This document shows, piece by piece, positions 48,869-58,066 of a stretch of 64,000 bases of DNA. Below the pieces are notes generated by a model. The model was not told where the DNA came from and ran no database searches. It worked only from the letters and a program-made list of their open reading frames with translations. Both the position numbers and the translations under genes were made by a program. This DNA comes from JAAYEA01 sp012689325 (GTDB taxonomy: Bacteria; Chloroflexota; Anaerolineae; JAAYEA01): positions 9,923-73,922 of the forward strand of contig DAITVZ010000014.1 of NCBI GenBank assembly GCA_036841525.1, given 5' to 3'. The number at the start of each line of letters is the position of its first letter. The first letter of the stretch is position 1.

Positions 48869-50953
48869 ATGGCCAGGGCTTTTGAGTGGCGGAGCGCCGA
48901 ACCGGCGGAGCGGGGCGTGGACCCCGCCAAGCTGGAGCGGCTGCGGCAGGGGCTGGCGGCGCGGCGCACCACCCACCTGCTGATCATGCGGCACGACCGG
49001 ATCATCTGCGAATGGTACGCGCCGGAATCGGGGCCGGAGCGGCCGCACTATACCGCCTCGCTGGCCAAGGCGCTGGTGGGCGGGATGTCGCTTCTGGTGG
49101 CGCTGCACGATGGGCTGATGCGGCTGGACGACCGGGCGTGGCGCTATATCCCCGCCTGGCGCGACGACCCCCAGCACAGCCGCATCACCGTCCGCCACCT
49201 GGCGACCCACTCGTCCGGCATCGAGGACGCCAACATCCCCGGCGTGGGGCATTTCGAGCTGGGCGGCTGGAAGGAGGCCTTCTGGCGGCGGCAGCCTGAC
49301 CCCTTTACCCTCTCGCGCGACCAGGCGCCCGTGCTTTTCGAGCCGGGGACGGATTACGCCTACAGCAACCCCGGCATGGCCATGCTGGCCTATGCCGTCA
49401 CCGCCGCGCTGCAAGGGGGGCCGCAGCGGGACATCCGCAGCCTGCTCAAGGCGCGGATCATGGACCCCATCGGCGTCCCCGAGTCCGAGTGGGCCGTTGG
49501 CTATGGCGCGACCTACGAGGTGGATGGGCTGCCCCTGGTGGCGAACTGGGGCGGCGGCTCGTATACGGCGCGGGCGGTGGCGCGGGTCGGGCGGCTGATG
49601 CTCGGCCACGGCGAGTGGGACGGCCGCCGCATCGTAGACTCGGCCTGGGCCGACCGGGTGCTGCAATACGCCGGCACGCCGCTGCCGCACCGCGACGGCG
49701 AGCCGACGCCCGCCGCCACGGCGGGCTGGTACCTCAACGGGGACGGGGTCTGGCCCCAGGTGCCAACAGACGCCTTTGCCGGGGCCGGGGCGGGCAACCA
49801 GGTGCTCATCGTCATCCCCAGCCTGGACCTGGTGATCGTGCGCATGGGCGAGCTGCTGGGCGAGGCGGACAAGGGCGAGACCTTCTGGGGCGGCGTGGAG
49901 CGCTACCTGCTGAACCCGCTCATGGCGGCCCTGGTCGGGCCGGCGGCCATCGCCGACCAGCCGGCGACCGCTGGTCCGCCAGCGGCGACCGCATTGACGA
50001 ATACCCCCTATCCCCCCAGCCCCGTGGTCAAGCGGGCGGCCTTTGCGCCGGTCTCGACGATCACCCGCCATGCCATCGACAGCGACAACTTTCCCATCAC
50101 CTGGATGGACGACGACAGCCAGTTCACCGCCTATGGCGACGGCTGGGGCTTCGAGCCGCGCACCGAGCTCAAGCTGAGCCTCGGCCTGGGGCGCGTCGTG
50201 GGCGACCCGCCGGATTTCCTGGCCGAGAACGTGCGCTCGGCCACCGGCGAGCGGGTCGGCGATGGGGAGCGCGGGCTCAAGGCCAGCGGGCTCGTCATGG
50301 TGGAGGGCGTGCTCTATATGTGGGCGCGCAACGCCGGCAACGCGCAACTGGCCTGGTCCGCCGACCGCGGCCTCACCTGGGAATGGGCCGATTGGAAGAT
50401 GACCACCAGTTTCGGCTGCCCGACCTGGCTCAACTATGGGCGCAACTATGCCGGGGCGCGGGATGGGTACGTGTACCTCTACTCGCAGGACGGCCCCAGC
50501 GCCTACGAGAGCTACGACCAGATCGTGCTGGCGCGGGCGCCCCAGGAGCGGCTCCGCGAGCGCGCCGCCTACGAGTTTCTGGCGCGGGTCGGCGCGGACG
50601 GCCAGCCGGTCTGGACGGCGGACGTCTATCAGCGCGGGCCGGTCTACCGCGACCTGGGGCGCTGCCAGCGACTGGACGCGGTCTATTGCCCGGGGCTGCG
50701 GCGCTACCTGCTGGTGGTGGGGCAGAACCACCGCGGCGGCTGGGGCATCTATGACGCGCCGGAGCCGTGGGGGCCCTGGACCACCGTCTATCACACCACC
50801 TACTGGGGGCTGGGCTGCACCCACTATTACCGGCTGCCCAGCAAGTGGCTGGACCCCGACGGGGGCGGCGGCTACCTGGTTTTTTCCGGGCGGACCCACG
50901 ACAACGTCATCTATGACGCCATGTGCGTGCGAAGGATCGAGTTCGAGCGATGA
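48869..50953 (+). CDS. Serine beta-lactamase-like hydrolase fused to a C-terminal propeller-like domain
   Basis: 694 residues. Residues about 1-370 form a class C beta-lactamase / esterase domain with S64-L-A-K67 and Y165-S-N167. After a Pro/Ala-rich linker (about 375-400) comes a roughly 290-residue all-beta domain with WSADRGLTWEWADWK, LYSQDGPSAYESYDQIVLAR and YLVFSGRTHDNVIYDAMCVR, reminiscent of DUF4185 or sialidase-type propellers. No signal peptide. The combination is uncommon and the function unknown; the two parts may process and bind a glycan or ester. GAGGAGCGGGGCG precedes the ATG. Confidence 0.82.
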   Translation: MARAFEWRSAEPAERGVDPAKLERLRQGLAARRTTHLLIMRHDRIICEWYAPESGPERPHYTASLAKALVGGMSLLVALHDGLMRLDDRAWRYIPAWRDDPQHSRITVRHLATHSSGIEDANIPGVGHFELGGWKEAFWRRQPDPFTLSRDQAPVLFEPGTDYAYSNPGMAMLAYAVTAALQGGPQRDIRSLLKARIMDPIGVPESEWAVGYGATYEVDGLPLVANWGGGSYTARAVARVGRLMLGHGEWDGRRIVDSAWADRVLQYAGTPLPHRDGEPTPAATAGWYLNGDGVWPQVPTDAFAGAGAGNQVLIVIPSLDLVIVRMGELLGEADKGETFWGGVERYLLNPLMAALVGPAAIADQPATAGPPAATALTNTPYPPSPVVKRAAFAPVSTITRHAIDSDNFPITWMDDDSQFTAYGDGWGFEPRTELKLSLGLGRVVGDPPDFLAENVRSATGERVGDGERGLKASGLVMVEGVLYMWARNAGNAQLAWSADRGLTWEWADWKMTTSFGCPTWLNYGRNYAGARDGYVYLYSQDGPSAYESYDQIVLARAPQERLRERAAYEFLARVGADGQPVWTADVYQRGPVYRDLGRCQRLDAVYCPGLRRYLLVVGQNHRGGWGIYDAPEPWGPWTTVYHTTYWGLGCTHYYRLPSKWLDPDGGGGYLVFSGRTHDNVIYDAMCVRRIEFER

Positions 50954-52092
50954 AAATCACGGGGATCGAGCCGGTCATCGTGCAGGTGAACCGGCGGGGC
51001 GATTGGCTCTTTGTCCTGGTGCATACCGACGCAGGGATCACCGGGCTGGGCGAGGCGAGCCACAGCGGCAACGACGCGCTGGCCGTGGCGACGCTGGGGC
51101 AATTCGCCGCCCAACTGGTCGGGCGCGACCCCACAGAGATCGGCGCCATCTGGCAGGGGCTGAACAAGCCGGAGCCCGGCCGGGTCCACGCCACGGCGCT
51201 GAGCGCGCTGGAGCAGGCGCTCTGGGACATCCTGGGGCAACGCCTGGGCGTCCCGATCCGGGCCCTGTTCGGCGGGGCGCTGCGCGACCGGGTGCGGCTC
51301 TACGCCAACATCAACCGGCACGTCGCCGAGCGCAGCCCGGAGGGGTTCGCGCAGGCGGCGCGGCAGGCGGCGGCGGAGGGGTTCACCGCCATCAAGCTGG
51401 CGCCCTTTGACGAGCTGCGCGGGCCCGACCACGTTCGCACGGGGCCGCGGGCGGCCTGGCGGCCGGGGGTGGAGCGGGTGCGGGCGGTGCGCGCGGCCAT
51501 CGGCGACGAGGTGGAGCTGGCGGTGGATTGCCACGGGCGGATGGACCTGCCCGAGGCGCTGATGGTGGCGGAGGCGCTCAGGGAGTGCCGCCTCTTTTGG
51601 TACGAGGAGCCGGTGCCGCACACGAGCATCCCAGAGCTGGCGGCGCTCACGGCGCGGTGCGGGATGCCCACCGCCTCGGCGGAGAGCGTTTTCGGCGTGG
51701 AGGGGTTTCGCCCCTTCCTGGCCGAGCGCGTGGTGGATGTGGTCATGCCCGACGTCAAGCACGACGGCGGCCTGCTGGAAACGGCGCGGATCGCCGGGGC
51801 GGCGCGCATGAGCGGGGCGCTGGTGGCCCCGCACAACCCCGCCGGGCCGGTCTCCACGGCGGCGACAGCGCAGGTGGCCAGCACGCTCAGCAACTTTTAT
51901 ATCCTGGAATACGCCTGGGGCGAGGTGAACTGGCGCGCCGACCTGCTGGAGCCGCGGGAGCGGATCGAGGGCGGCTATCTGCTGCTGCCCGAGGGGCCGG
52001 GGCTGGGCCACCGGCTGAACCCCGCGGTCGTCGCCGCGCACCGGCGGGCCGCGCCCAGCGCCGCGGATTCCTCCAAGGTGACGCCGGGATAG
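50950..52092 (+). CDS. Mandelate racemase/muconate lactonizing enzyme-family protein, sugar-acid dehydratase-like
   Basis: 380 residues, start overlapping the upstream stop (ATGA). Metal-ligand strands: VDCHGRMDLP, FWYEEPVP and ASAESVFGV; a likely catalytic histidine is in VAPHNPAGPVSTAA with its aspartate in MPDVKHDGGLLE, the pattern of galactonate-dehydratase-like enzymes. IKLAPFDEL occupies the KxK/KxP strand. A sugar-acid dehydratase is the best guess. It differs in motif set from the NSAR-type enolase at 20341. Confidence 0.84.
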   Translation: MKITGIEPVIVQVNRRGDWLFVLVHTDAGITGLGEASHSGNDALAVATLGQFAAQLVGRDPTEIGAIWQGLNKPEPGRVHATALSALEQALWDILGQRLGVPIRALFGGALRDRVRLYANINRHVAERSPEGFAQAARQAAAEGFTAIKLAPFDELRGPDHVRTGPRAAWRPGVERVRAVRAAIGDEVELAVDCHGRMDLPEALMVAEALRECRLFWYEEPVPHTSIPELAALTARCGMPTASAESVFGVEGFRPFLAERVVDVVMPDVKHDGGLLETARIAGAARMSGALVAPHNPAGPVSTAATAQVASTLSNFYILEYAWGEVNWRADLLEPRERIEGGYLLLPEGPGLGHRLNPAVVAAHRRAAPSAADSSKVTPG

Positions 52093-52211
52093 GGGGCGCC
52101 CAAGCCGAAACCTTCACCGCCGCGACCGCGTATATAGGGGCGATCGCGGCTGCCGAGCCACATGGCGCGGCGGCCACCATTTCCCTGACATATAGGCAAG
52201 GAGGTTCGGCG

Positions 52212-52973
52212 ATGAGGTTCTCGAAGGCGTTGGTGGGGTTGGCGGCTATCGCGGCCGCGACGGTGTTCCTATCGGGGTGCTGCGCCTGGGGCGGGCGCGT
52301 TTCCACGGGCGTCGGCGGCGTCCCGCGCGAGCGGATCACCGGCTCGTTCAAGATGGCCTCGCAGGACTATGACCTGGACGGCTTTACGGGCGTGGAGGCG
52401 ATGTCGGCGTTTGCCGTGGAGATCGTTCCCTCCGACCAGTATGAGGTCAAGGTGACGGCGAACGAGAACGTGCTCGACCACGTGGAGGTCCAGGTGGAGG
52501 GCGACGTGCTCAAGTTCAGCCTGCCCTCGGGCTACACCTTTACCAATATCAGGCTGACGGCAGAGGTGGGGATGCCAGAGCTCGCGCTGGTCAAGCTCTC
52601 GGGGGCGTCGCGCGCCACCCTGAAGGGCAAATGGAAGACGGAGCGCTTCGAGGCACGCCTTTCTGGCGCCAGCAACATGAAGGGCGACGTGACGGCGGAC
52701 GAGATGCTGCTCAACGTGTCGGGCTCCAGCCGGATCGAGCTGGACGGCGCGGCGGCGCGGCTGGAGGCGGAGAGCTCCGGGGCCAGCGCGCTCGAGCTGG
52801 GCGGCCTGGAGGCGGTGGCCGCGCAGATCAACCTGAGCGGCGCGTCCCGCGGCACGCTTGACGTGACCGACCGGCTGGACGCGCACCTTTCGGGCGCATC
52901 GCGGCTGGAATACGGCGGCTCGCCGGTGGTGAACAGCGACGTCTCCGGCGGCTCGACGCTGCGCAAGCGGTAG
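52212..52973 (+). CDS. DUF2807 (GIN domain) lipoprotein
   Basis: 253 residues. Signal peptide with lipobox L20-S-G-C23, then a beta-helical head with repeated SGAS units (KLSGASRATLKG, RLSGASNMKGDV, NLSGASRGTL, HLSGASRLEYGG), characteristic of DUF2807. Located outside the membrane; function unknown. AAGGAGGTTCGGCG precedes the ATG. A terminator follows. Confidence 0.86.
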   Translation: MRFSKALVGLAAIAAATVFLSGCCAWGGRVSTGVGGVPRERITGSFKMASQDYDLDGFTGVEAMSAFAVEIVPSDQYEVKVTANENVLDHVEVQVEGDVLKFSLPSGYTFTNIRLTAEVGMPELALVKLSGASRATLKGKWKTERFEARLSGASNMKGDVTADEMLLNVSGSSRIELDGAAARLEAESSGASALELGGLEAVAAQINLSGASRGTLDVTDRLDAHLSGASRLEYGGSPVVNSDVSGGSTLRKR

Positions 52974-52983
52974 ACTGGCAAGC

Positions 52984-53020
52984 AAAAGGCCCTGGGGCGC
53001 AAGCCTCCAGGGCCTTTTTT
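52984..53020. terminator. Intrinsic terminator between convergent genes
   Basis: AAAAGGCCCTGG and CCAGGGCCTTTT arms with a short loop, six T residues on the plus strand (53015-53020) and an A-run on the other side (52984-52987), so it can work in both directions. Confidence 0.9.
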
Positions 53021-53030
53021 GTTGAGCCGC

Positions 53031-53819
53031 CTACTTGCAGCAGCAGCCGCGGCTGCTGGCCTGGGCCAGGCGCAGGTCCCAGATGGTCTTGTTGAGCGTC
53101 AGGATCCGCTCGGGATCGGCGTTGCCGTTGCCCTCTTCCAGCAGGGTATAGCCGTCGAACTTGGTGGCGACGAGCAGCTCAAAGAGCTCCTGCCAGGGAT
53201 AGTCCTTGGACAGCTCGTGGATGTGGATGGTACGCATCCAGGGGCGGATGAGGGTAAAGTACTCTTTGATCGAGCCGTTGACGATATCCTGCGGGTTGCA
53301 GTTCCAGCAGGCGCCGACGTTGGGGTGGTTGGCTGTGCCAAAGATGGTGGCCATGTAGGGCGGGAAGGCGGTGCCGCGGCCGTGGCACTCGACATAAATC
53401 ATGACGCCCTTTTTGGCGCCATAGTCGCCGAGGGGCTTGAGCGACTCGCCGATCTGCTTGAGGGTCTTTTCCACGGGGACGCCCTCGGGCAGGCCGTTGG
53501 GGCGGACCTTGACGCCCAGCACGCCCAGGTCGGCGGCCAGGTCCACAAAGTCCTTGGCGAGCTGGATGTTCTTCTGAACCTCGGCGGGGTCGGTGGAATG
53601 GAACTCGCAGGTGGAGCCCAGGCCCACCAACTTGACCGGGGAGGCTTCGGCCTTGGCGCGCAGCACCTTGCGCTCGGCGGCGGTGAGGGTCGGCTCCACG
53701 CCGTGGGCGTGGGTGGTGCGAAACTCGATGCCCTCGTAGCCCAGGGCGGCGCATTTGGCCAGGCAGGTGTCAAAGTCCCAGTCCTTGGCGAGGTTGTAGG
53801 TGACCAATCCCAGATGCAT
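53031..53819 (-). CDS. Sugar phosphate isomerase/epimerase-like TIM-barrel protein with cysteine-rich tail
   Basis: 262 residues. YEGIEFRTTHAHGVEP, IYVECHGRGTAF, GACWNCNPQD, TIHIHELSKDYPW and GYTLLEEGNGN carry the expected metal-site residues. The last residues are SSRGCCCK: three consecutive cysteines not seen in the other isomerases here. Strong AGGAGG precedes the ATG, and it has its own promoter; monocistronic. Confidence 0.86.
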   Translation of the reverse strand: MHLGLVTYNLAKDWDFDTCLAKCAALGYEGIEFRTTHAHGVEPTLTAAERKVLRAKAEASPVKLVGLGSTCEFHSTDPAEVQKNIQLAKDFVDLAADLGVLGVKVRPNGLPEGVPVEKTLKQIGESLKPLGDYGAKKGVMIYVECHGRGTAFPPYMATIFGTANHPNVGACWNCNPQDIVNGSIKEYFTLIRPWMRTIHIHELSKDYPWQELFELLVATKFDGYTLLEEGNGNADPERILTLNKTIWDLRLAQASSRGCCCK

Positions 53820-53851
53820 TTCGGTTCCTCCTGTGATTAGGTACTGCGGGC

Positions 53852-53879
53852 ACTATACACGAGTTGGGGGGCGTGTCAA
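53852..53879 (-). promoter_or_regulatory. Promoter of the isomerase gene
   Basis: Minus-strand TTGACA (53874-53879) and TATAGT (53852-53857), 16-bp spacing, about 30 bp before the ATG. Confidence 0.76.
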
Positions 53880-54036
53880 ATGGGCGGACCCTCTCCCCCC
53901 AACCCCTCCCCCAACGCTGCGACATGGAATGTCGTCGGGGAGGGGGCGAGGAGGCGTGGCGCGACCCACGGAGTGGGAGACCCATCGGGTTGCGTCCGGA
54001 GCTCTCAAGCCAGAGGCTTGAGCTACGGGTGAGGAG

Positions 54037-56160
54037 CTACGCGGCGGCGAGGATGGCGGCGGCGCCGGGGGCCAGCTCCACCTCGCCGGTCCAGCCGCCG
54101 GCGGCGCGGCGGCAGCCGATGCGCTGTCCGCTGCCGAGCTCCTCCCAGCCGGCGGCCAGGCCATACCCCTCGGGCACGGTCACGGTCACGCGGCGCGACT
54201 GCTCCAGGTTCAGGTTCACCAGGAAGAAGAGCCGCCGCTTGCCCGCCAGGCCGGTGCGCCAGACGAGCTGCCCCGCGCCATCGGCTGGCGCCACGCTGAT
54301 CTCGGGCCAGGCCCCGGCGTCGCGCACCAGCGCGGTGATAAAGGGGGCCAGGTCGGGGCTGGCGGGGCTGCCATAGGCGGCCCAGGTCCCCAGCATGTAG
54401 GCGGCGCCCGCGCCATAGGGGACCTTGACCAGCAGCGGCTCGCCGTCGGCGTCCACGCCCAGCACCTGGCCCTTGCCGGCGGCCCAGGGGGTCACCGCCC
54501 AGCGGGTGGGGATGGGCAGGCCCCAGGCCTCGCTCCAGCCGTCCTGGTCGGCGACGTGCTTGCGGCAGCGCTCTTGCAGCCCCAGGGCGTGGGGGAGCGG
54601 GCGTTCCTTGCCGGTGTAGTGAAAGAGGCCGTTGGCGTCCCAGGCTTGCGTCCAGGCCTCGGATAGGATCGTTCCGCCGACCGCGACGTAATCCAGGATG
54701 CGGCGCTCCGCCTCCGGCCCGACCACCACCGCCTGCGGCATGATCAGCAGCTTGACGCGGTCCAGCCCGTCCAGGTGGTTGGCGTCCATGATCTCGTAGG
54801 GGATGCCCAGCCGCTCCAGGGCGCGGGCATAGTTGAGGAAGGCGCTGCTCATCTGGTTGGCCGCGCCGGTGATGGACCAGTCGATCATCGGCGTCTCGGG
54901 GGTAAAGAGCAGCCCCACGGTGCCCGCGTCGGGGGTGTACTGGTCGAGCAGATCGCCGTGCTGGGCCAGGAGCGCGCCGGTGCGGCGCATGTGCGCCAGC
55001 CGGTCCTCGGCCATGCCGTCATCGCCGATGATGCCAAAGCCCGACGACTCGGCGGCAAAGACCTCGTCCCGCCAGCACCAAAAGATGACGGCCTTGGCGC
55101 CGCGGCTGTAGCCGTTCCATACCCAGCCCTGCTGCTGGGCGCCGGGGACCGGCGGCCCAAAGGTGAGGCCGATGTTGGACTGCCCGCCTTGCAGCTCGGA
55201 GAGCCAGTGGACCTTGCCGCCCGCCGCCGAGCGGACGCATTCGATCCGCACGCCGATATCCTCGCTGGCGAACTCGCTGCCGCCCCAATTGGGAAAGTGC
55301 GAGCTGCCATAGCCGTCCAGTTGCTCGGCGTTCATCCAGTCGTTGCCGCGGGTGGTGGGTAGCTCCCAGGAGCGGCCGCGGGGCATGGCCGTGGGCGCGG
55401 CGCAGTGGGCCAGGATCGGGCGCGCCGGGTCGCCCTCGCGCAGCGCCTCGTAGCGCCAGCGGCAGGTGTCGGCGGCGCGCCAGTTGAGGAAGCGCTGCCA
55501 GGCCAGCGTGTCGTTATAGAGCGGGATCGCGTCGCCCCCGCCGCCGGGGACGCGGGAGGGATAGACGTCCTTCCAGGCGGCGTAGCGGCGGCCCCAGGCG
55601 CGGTTGAGCCCGTCCAGGTCGCCATATTCCCGCTTTAGGAAGCGGCGGTACGATTTCAGCGTGTTTCTGCAAAAGCAGACATGGCCGTTGGCGTTGACCA
55701 TCCAGCGGAGCTCGTTCCAGCAGTCCCAGCCGGCGAGGTTATCGGCGGCGGCGTAGCGCTTGGCGATGACGCGCAGGAATTTGCACATCGCCTCGCGCAG
55801 CCCCAGGTGGTCGGTGCAGCCGCCGGGGGTGAGCCCGACGTTGCACTCCTGGCGCGGCGTGGAGATGACCGGGTTGCCCTTGTGGTCGATCATGGCGGCG
55901 TCGGGGAACTCGCGCGGGACCCAGAAGGGGGTGATCTCGGGGAGGGTGCTCAGCACCACCTGGAGGCCGCGCTTGGCCGCCCCCTCGATGAGCGCGTCGT
56001 AATCGTCCCAGCGAAAGACCCCCGGCTCGGGCTCAATCCAGCCCCAGCAGGCCCACAGTTGCACAGCGTTGAGCCCCGCGGCCTTCATCCCGTCCAGGTC
56101 CTGCTCCCACCAGCGGCGGTGGGGGAAGGGCGGGCGGTAGTATTGCACGGCGAGCAGCAT
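54037..56160 (-). CDS. Glycoside hydrolase family 42-like beta-galactosidase
   Basis: 707 residues. The barrel begins AVQYYRPPFPHRRWWEQDL and AVQLWACWGWIEPEPGVF; the probable acid/base glutamate is in GWDCWNELRWMVNANGH, followed by SYRRFLKREYGDLDGLNRAW, typical of GH42. A trimerisation-like domain with LLIMPQAVVVGPEAERRILD and a C-terminal beta domain follow. No signal peptide, so it acts on imported oligosaccharides. ATG 56160 has GGAGG 5 bp upstream; a GTG two codons earlier overlaps that site. Last gene of an operon with a flavoprotein and an MDR dehydrogenase. Confidence 0.87.
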   Translation of the reverse strand: MLLAVQYYRPPFPHRRWWEQDLDGMKAAGLNAVQLWACWGWIEPEPGVFRWDDYDALIEGAAKRGLQVVLSTLPEITPFWVPREFPDAAMIDHKGNPVISTPRQECNVGLTPGGCTDHLGLREAMCKFLRVIAKRYAAADNLAGWDCWNELRWMVNANGHVCFCRNTLKSYRRFLKREYGDLDGLNRAWGRRYAAWKDVYPSRVPGGGGDAIPLYNDTLAWQRFLNWRAADTCRWRYEALREGDPARPILAHCAAPTAMPRGRSWELPTTRGNDWMNAEQLDGYGSSHFPNWGGSEFASEDIGVRIECVRSAAGGKVHWLSELQGGQSNIGLTFGPPVPGAQQQGWVWNGYSRGAKAVIFWCWRDEVFAAESSGFGIIGDDGMAEDRLAHMRRTGALLAQHGDLLDQYTPDAGTVGLLFTPETPMIDWSITGAANQMSSAFLNYARALERLGIPYEIMDANHLDGLDRVKLLIMPQAVVVGPEAERRILDYVAVGGTILSEAWTQAWDANGLFHYTGKERPLPHALGLQERCRKHVADQDGWSEAWGLPIPTRWAVTPWAAGKGQVLGVDADGEPLLVKVPYGAGAAYMLGTWAAYGSPASPDLAPFITALVRDAGAWPEISVAPADGAGQLVWRTGLAGKRRLFFLVNLNLEQSRRVTVTVPEGYGLAAGWEELGSGQRIGCRRAAGGWTGEVELAPGAAAILAAA

Positions 56161-56170
56161 ACGCACCTCC

Positions 56171-58012
56171 CTATTTGATCGGCGCGGTCAGCGGCGCGGG
56201 CTCGCGCAGCTCGGCGACGGGCTGGCCGCCCACGTTCTTGACCACGATGTACCGGTTCCAGCGGGCATTATCCAGCGGCAGCGGCTCCAGGTCGCCGTAC
56301 TGGGCGAACATCAGGTGGGGGCCGCGGCTCTCCACGCGCTCCTTGGCGGCGGCGGCCACCAGCCGCCCGGCGGTGAGCATGTTGGCGGTCTCGATGCCAT
56401 AGGCCAGCTCGGCGGGGGTGCTCAGGGCGAACGACTTGGCGGCGAGCGTTTTCAGCTCGGCCTCGCCCTGGACCAGCCGCTCCTGCACGCGCACCACGCT
56501 GGCGATGCGGCTCATGATCGCCTGGCAGCGGGCGCGCGCGTCGGCGGCGGCCGGGCGGTTCCCGCCATCGGGGACCATGTCGGCGAGCCAGGACTGCGCC
56601 CTGGAGAGGGCGGCGCGGTCGGGCTCGGGCCAGGCGCCCAGCTCCTGGGCCTCGGCGGCGGCGCTCTGGCCCGAGATCTTGCCAAAGACCTGGCTATCCA
56701 TCAGGGCGTTGCCGCCGGGGCGGTTGGCCCCATGCTGGCCGCCCGCCGTCTCGCCGGCGGCGTAAAGCCCCGGCACGGTGGTCTCGCCGCGGGTGCGAAT
56801 CTTGACGCCGCCCTGGAAGTGCTGGATGGCGGGGGCCAGCTCCAGCAGGTCGCCCGCCACCAGGTCCACGCCGCGCTCGGCCAGCCATTGCACCGCGGGG
56901 GCGTTGATGGCCCGCAGGCGCTTGAGCGGGGTGTCCATGGCGGAGGGGTCGTTGGGGTCCACGCCCTTGATCTCGCAATACCAGCGCTGGGCCATGCCGC
57001 TCAGGATCGCGGGGTCATAGCCGATGGGGTTGGCGCGATAGTCGAGGTAGACCTTGCGCCCGGCGGCCATCTCGTAATAGACGGCGATATCGATGACGTG
57101 GGAGGGATCGCGCTGGGAGACGGGCCAGCTCGCGCCCTTGGCAAAGAGCACCTCGTTGATCCGGGACCAGGGCGTGCCCTGGGGGAAATAGTCGGCCAGG
57201 AACTCTTTTCCCTGGTCGTTGATGAGGCGCGGGATGGCGCGCATCATCGAGCCGGAGCAGGCGAGCTTGGTCTTGACGGAGGAGAGGCCGATCTGGATGA
57301 ACTCCAGGTTGACCAGCTCGGCGCCGGCGCGGAAGGCCATGGCGTAGCCGTCGCCGGTCATCCCCTCGGGAAAGACGTTGACGGCGAAGGCGCTGCCCGC
57401 GCCGCCGGTGGCCAGCACCACCGCCTTGGCGCGGATGAGCGTCTGCTCGCCGGTGCGCTGGTCCACCGCCAGGGCGCCGGCTATGCGCCCGTCCTTGGAG
57501 GGCAGCAGCTCGGCGACCATGGTGTGCTCCAGCAGGTCGATGGGCCGCTGGCGAATCTGGCGCACCAGCGCCTGCTCGATGTGGTTGGCGGTATAGGGGC
57601 CGGTGTAGCAGGCGCGGGCGAACTGGGAGCCGTCGGTGACGAACTGGTCGGGGGTGCCGTCGGGCTTGCGGGCAAAGGGCACGCCCCAGCGGTCCAGGTC
57701 GGCAAAGGCGGCGGCGGCGTTCTGGGCCAGCACCTCGGCCAGGTCGCCGTCGGAGACATAGCCGCCGATGCGATAGACGTCGTCGGCGTGGTAGCGCCAG
57801 GCGTCGGGGCCGCCGGGCTCGGTGGTGGGGAGGGTGGCATGGAAGGCCATGCGGTCGGAGCAGGCGGTGGCGGTGACGCCGCTCTTGCCAACCTCGCCCT
57901 TGGTGGCCACCAGGACGCGGAGCCGGGGGCCGCTTTCCTTGGCGGCGATGGCGGCGCGGAGCGCGGCCCCGCCGCTGCCGACGATGAGGACATCACAGCG
58001 TTGTTCGTTCAT
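56171..58012 (-). CDS. FAD-dependent fumarate reductase/succinate dehydrogenase-type flavoprotein
   Basis: 613 residues. FAD-binding CDVLIVGSGGAALRAAIAAK at the N-terminus, KAVVLATGGAGSAFAVN, and GLYAAGETAGGQHGANRPGGN near 400 are the FRD/SDH/AprA/L-aspartate oxidase signatures. No iron-sulfur or membrane subunit gene is adjacent, so the electron partner is unknown. The ATG at 58012 has GGAGG 8 bp upstream and is preferred to a GTG three codons before. Between the MDR dehydrogenase and GH42 genes. Confidence 0.87.
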   Translation of the reverse strand: MNEQRCDVLIVGSGGAALRAAIAAKESGPRLRVLVATKGEVGKSGVTATACSDRMAFHATLPTTEPGGPDAWRYHADDVYRIGGYVSDGDLAEVLAQNAAAAFADLDRWGVPFARKPDGTPDQFVTDGSQFARACYTGPYTANHIEQALVRQIRQRPIDLLEHTMVAELLPSKDGRIAGALAVDQRTGEQTLIRAKAVVLATGGAGSAFAVNVFPEGMTGDGYAMAFRAGAELVNLEFIQIGLSSVKTKLACSGSMMRAIPRLINDQGKEFLADYFPQGTPWSRINEVLFAKGASWPVSQRDPSHVIDIAVYYEMAAGRKVYLDYRANPIGYDPAILSGMAQRWYCEIKGVDPNDPSAMDTPLKRLRAINAPAVQWLAERGVDLVAGDLLELAPAIQHFQGGVKIRTRGETTVPGLYAAGETAGGQHGANRPGGNALMDSQVFGKISGQSAAAEAQELGAWPEPDRAALSRAQSWLADMVPDGGNRPAAADARARCQAIMSRIASVVRVQERLVQGEAELKTLAAKSFALSTPAELAYGIETANMLTAGRLVAAAAKERVESRGPHLMFAQYGDLEPLPLDNARWNRYIVVKNVGGQPVAELREPAPLTAPIK

Positions 58013-58027
58013 GTGGTGCACCTCCAG

Positions 58028-58066
58028 TGCGCTTATTGCGATACGCGATCAGCGATCAGCGATCAC
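58028..58066. repeat. Half GCGAT-type repeat at the 3' end of the MDR gene
   Basis: Plus-strand GCGATACGCGATCAGCGATC. On the minus strand it encodes the final IADR and stop of the dehydrogenase, as at 29985. Confidence 0.72.

Noticed and set aside
47807..50899. Roughly 1000-codon minus-strand frame opposite the hydrolase and beta-lactamase fusion
   Set aside because: Low-complexity Gly/Pro/Arg/His translation with no domain; the plus-strand genes have clear catalytic motifs and ribosome binding sites.
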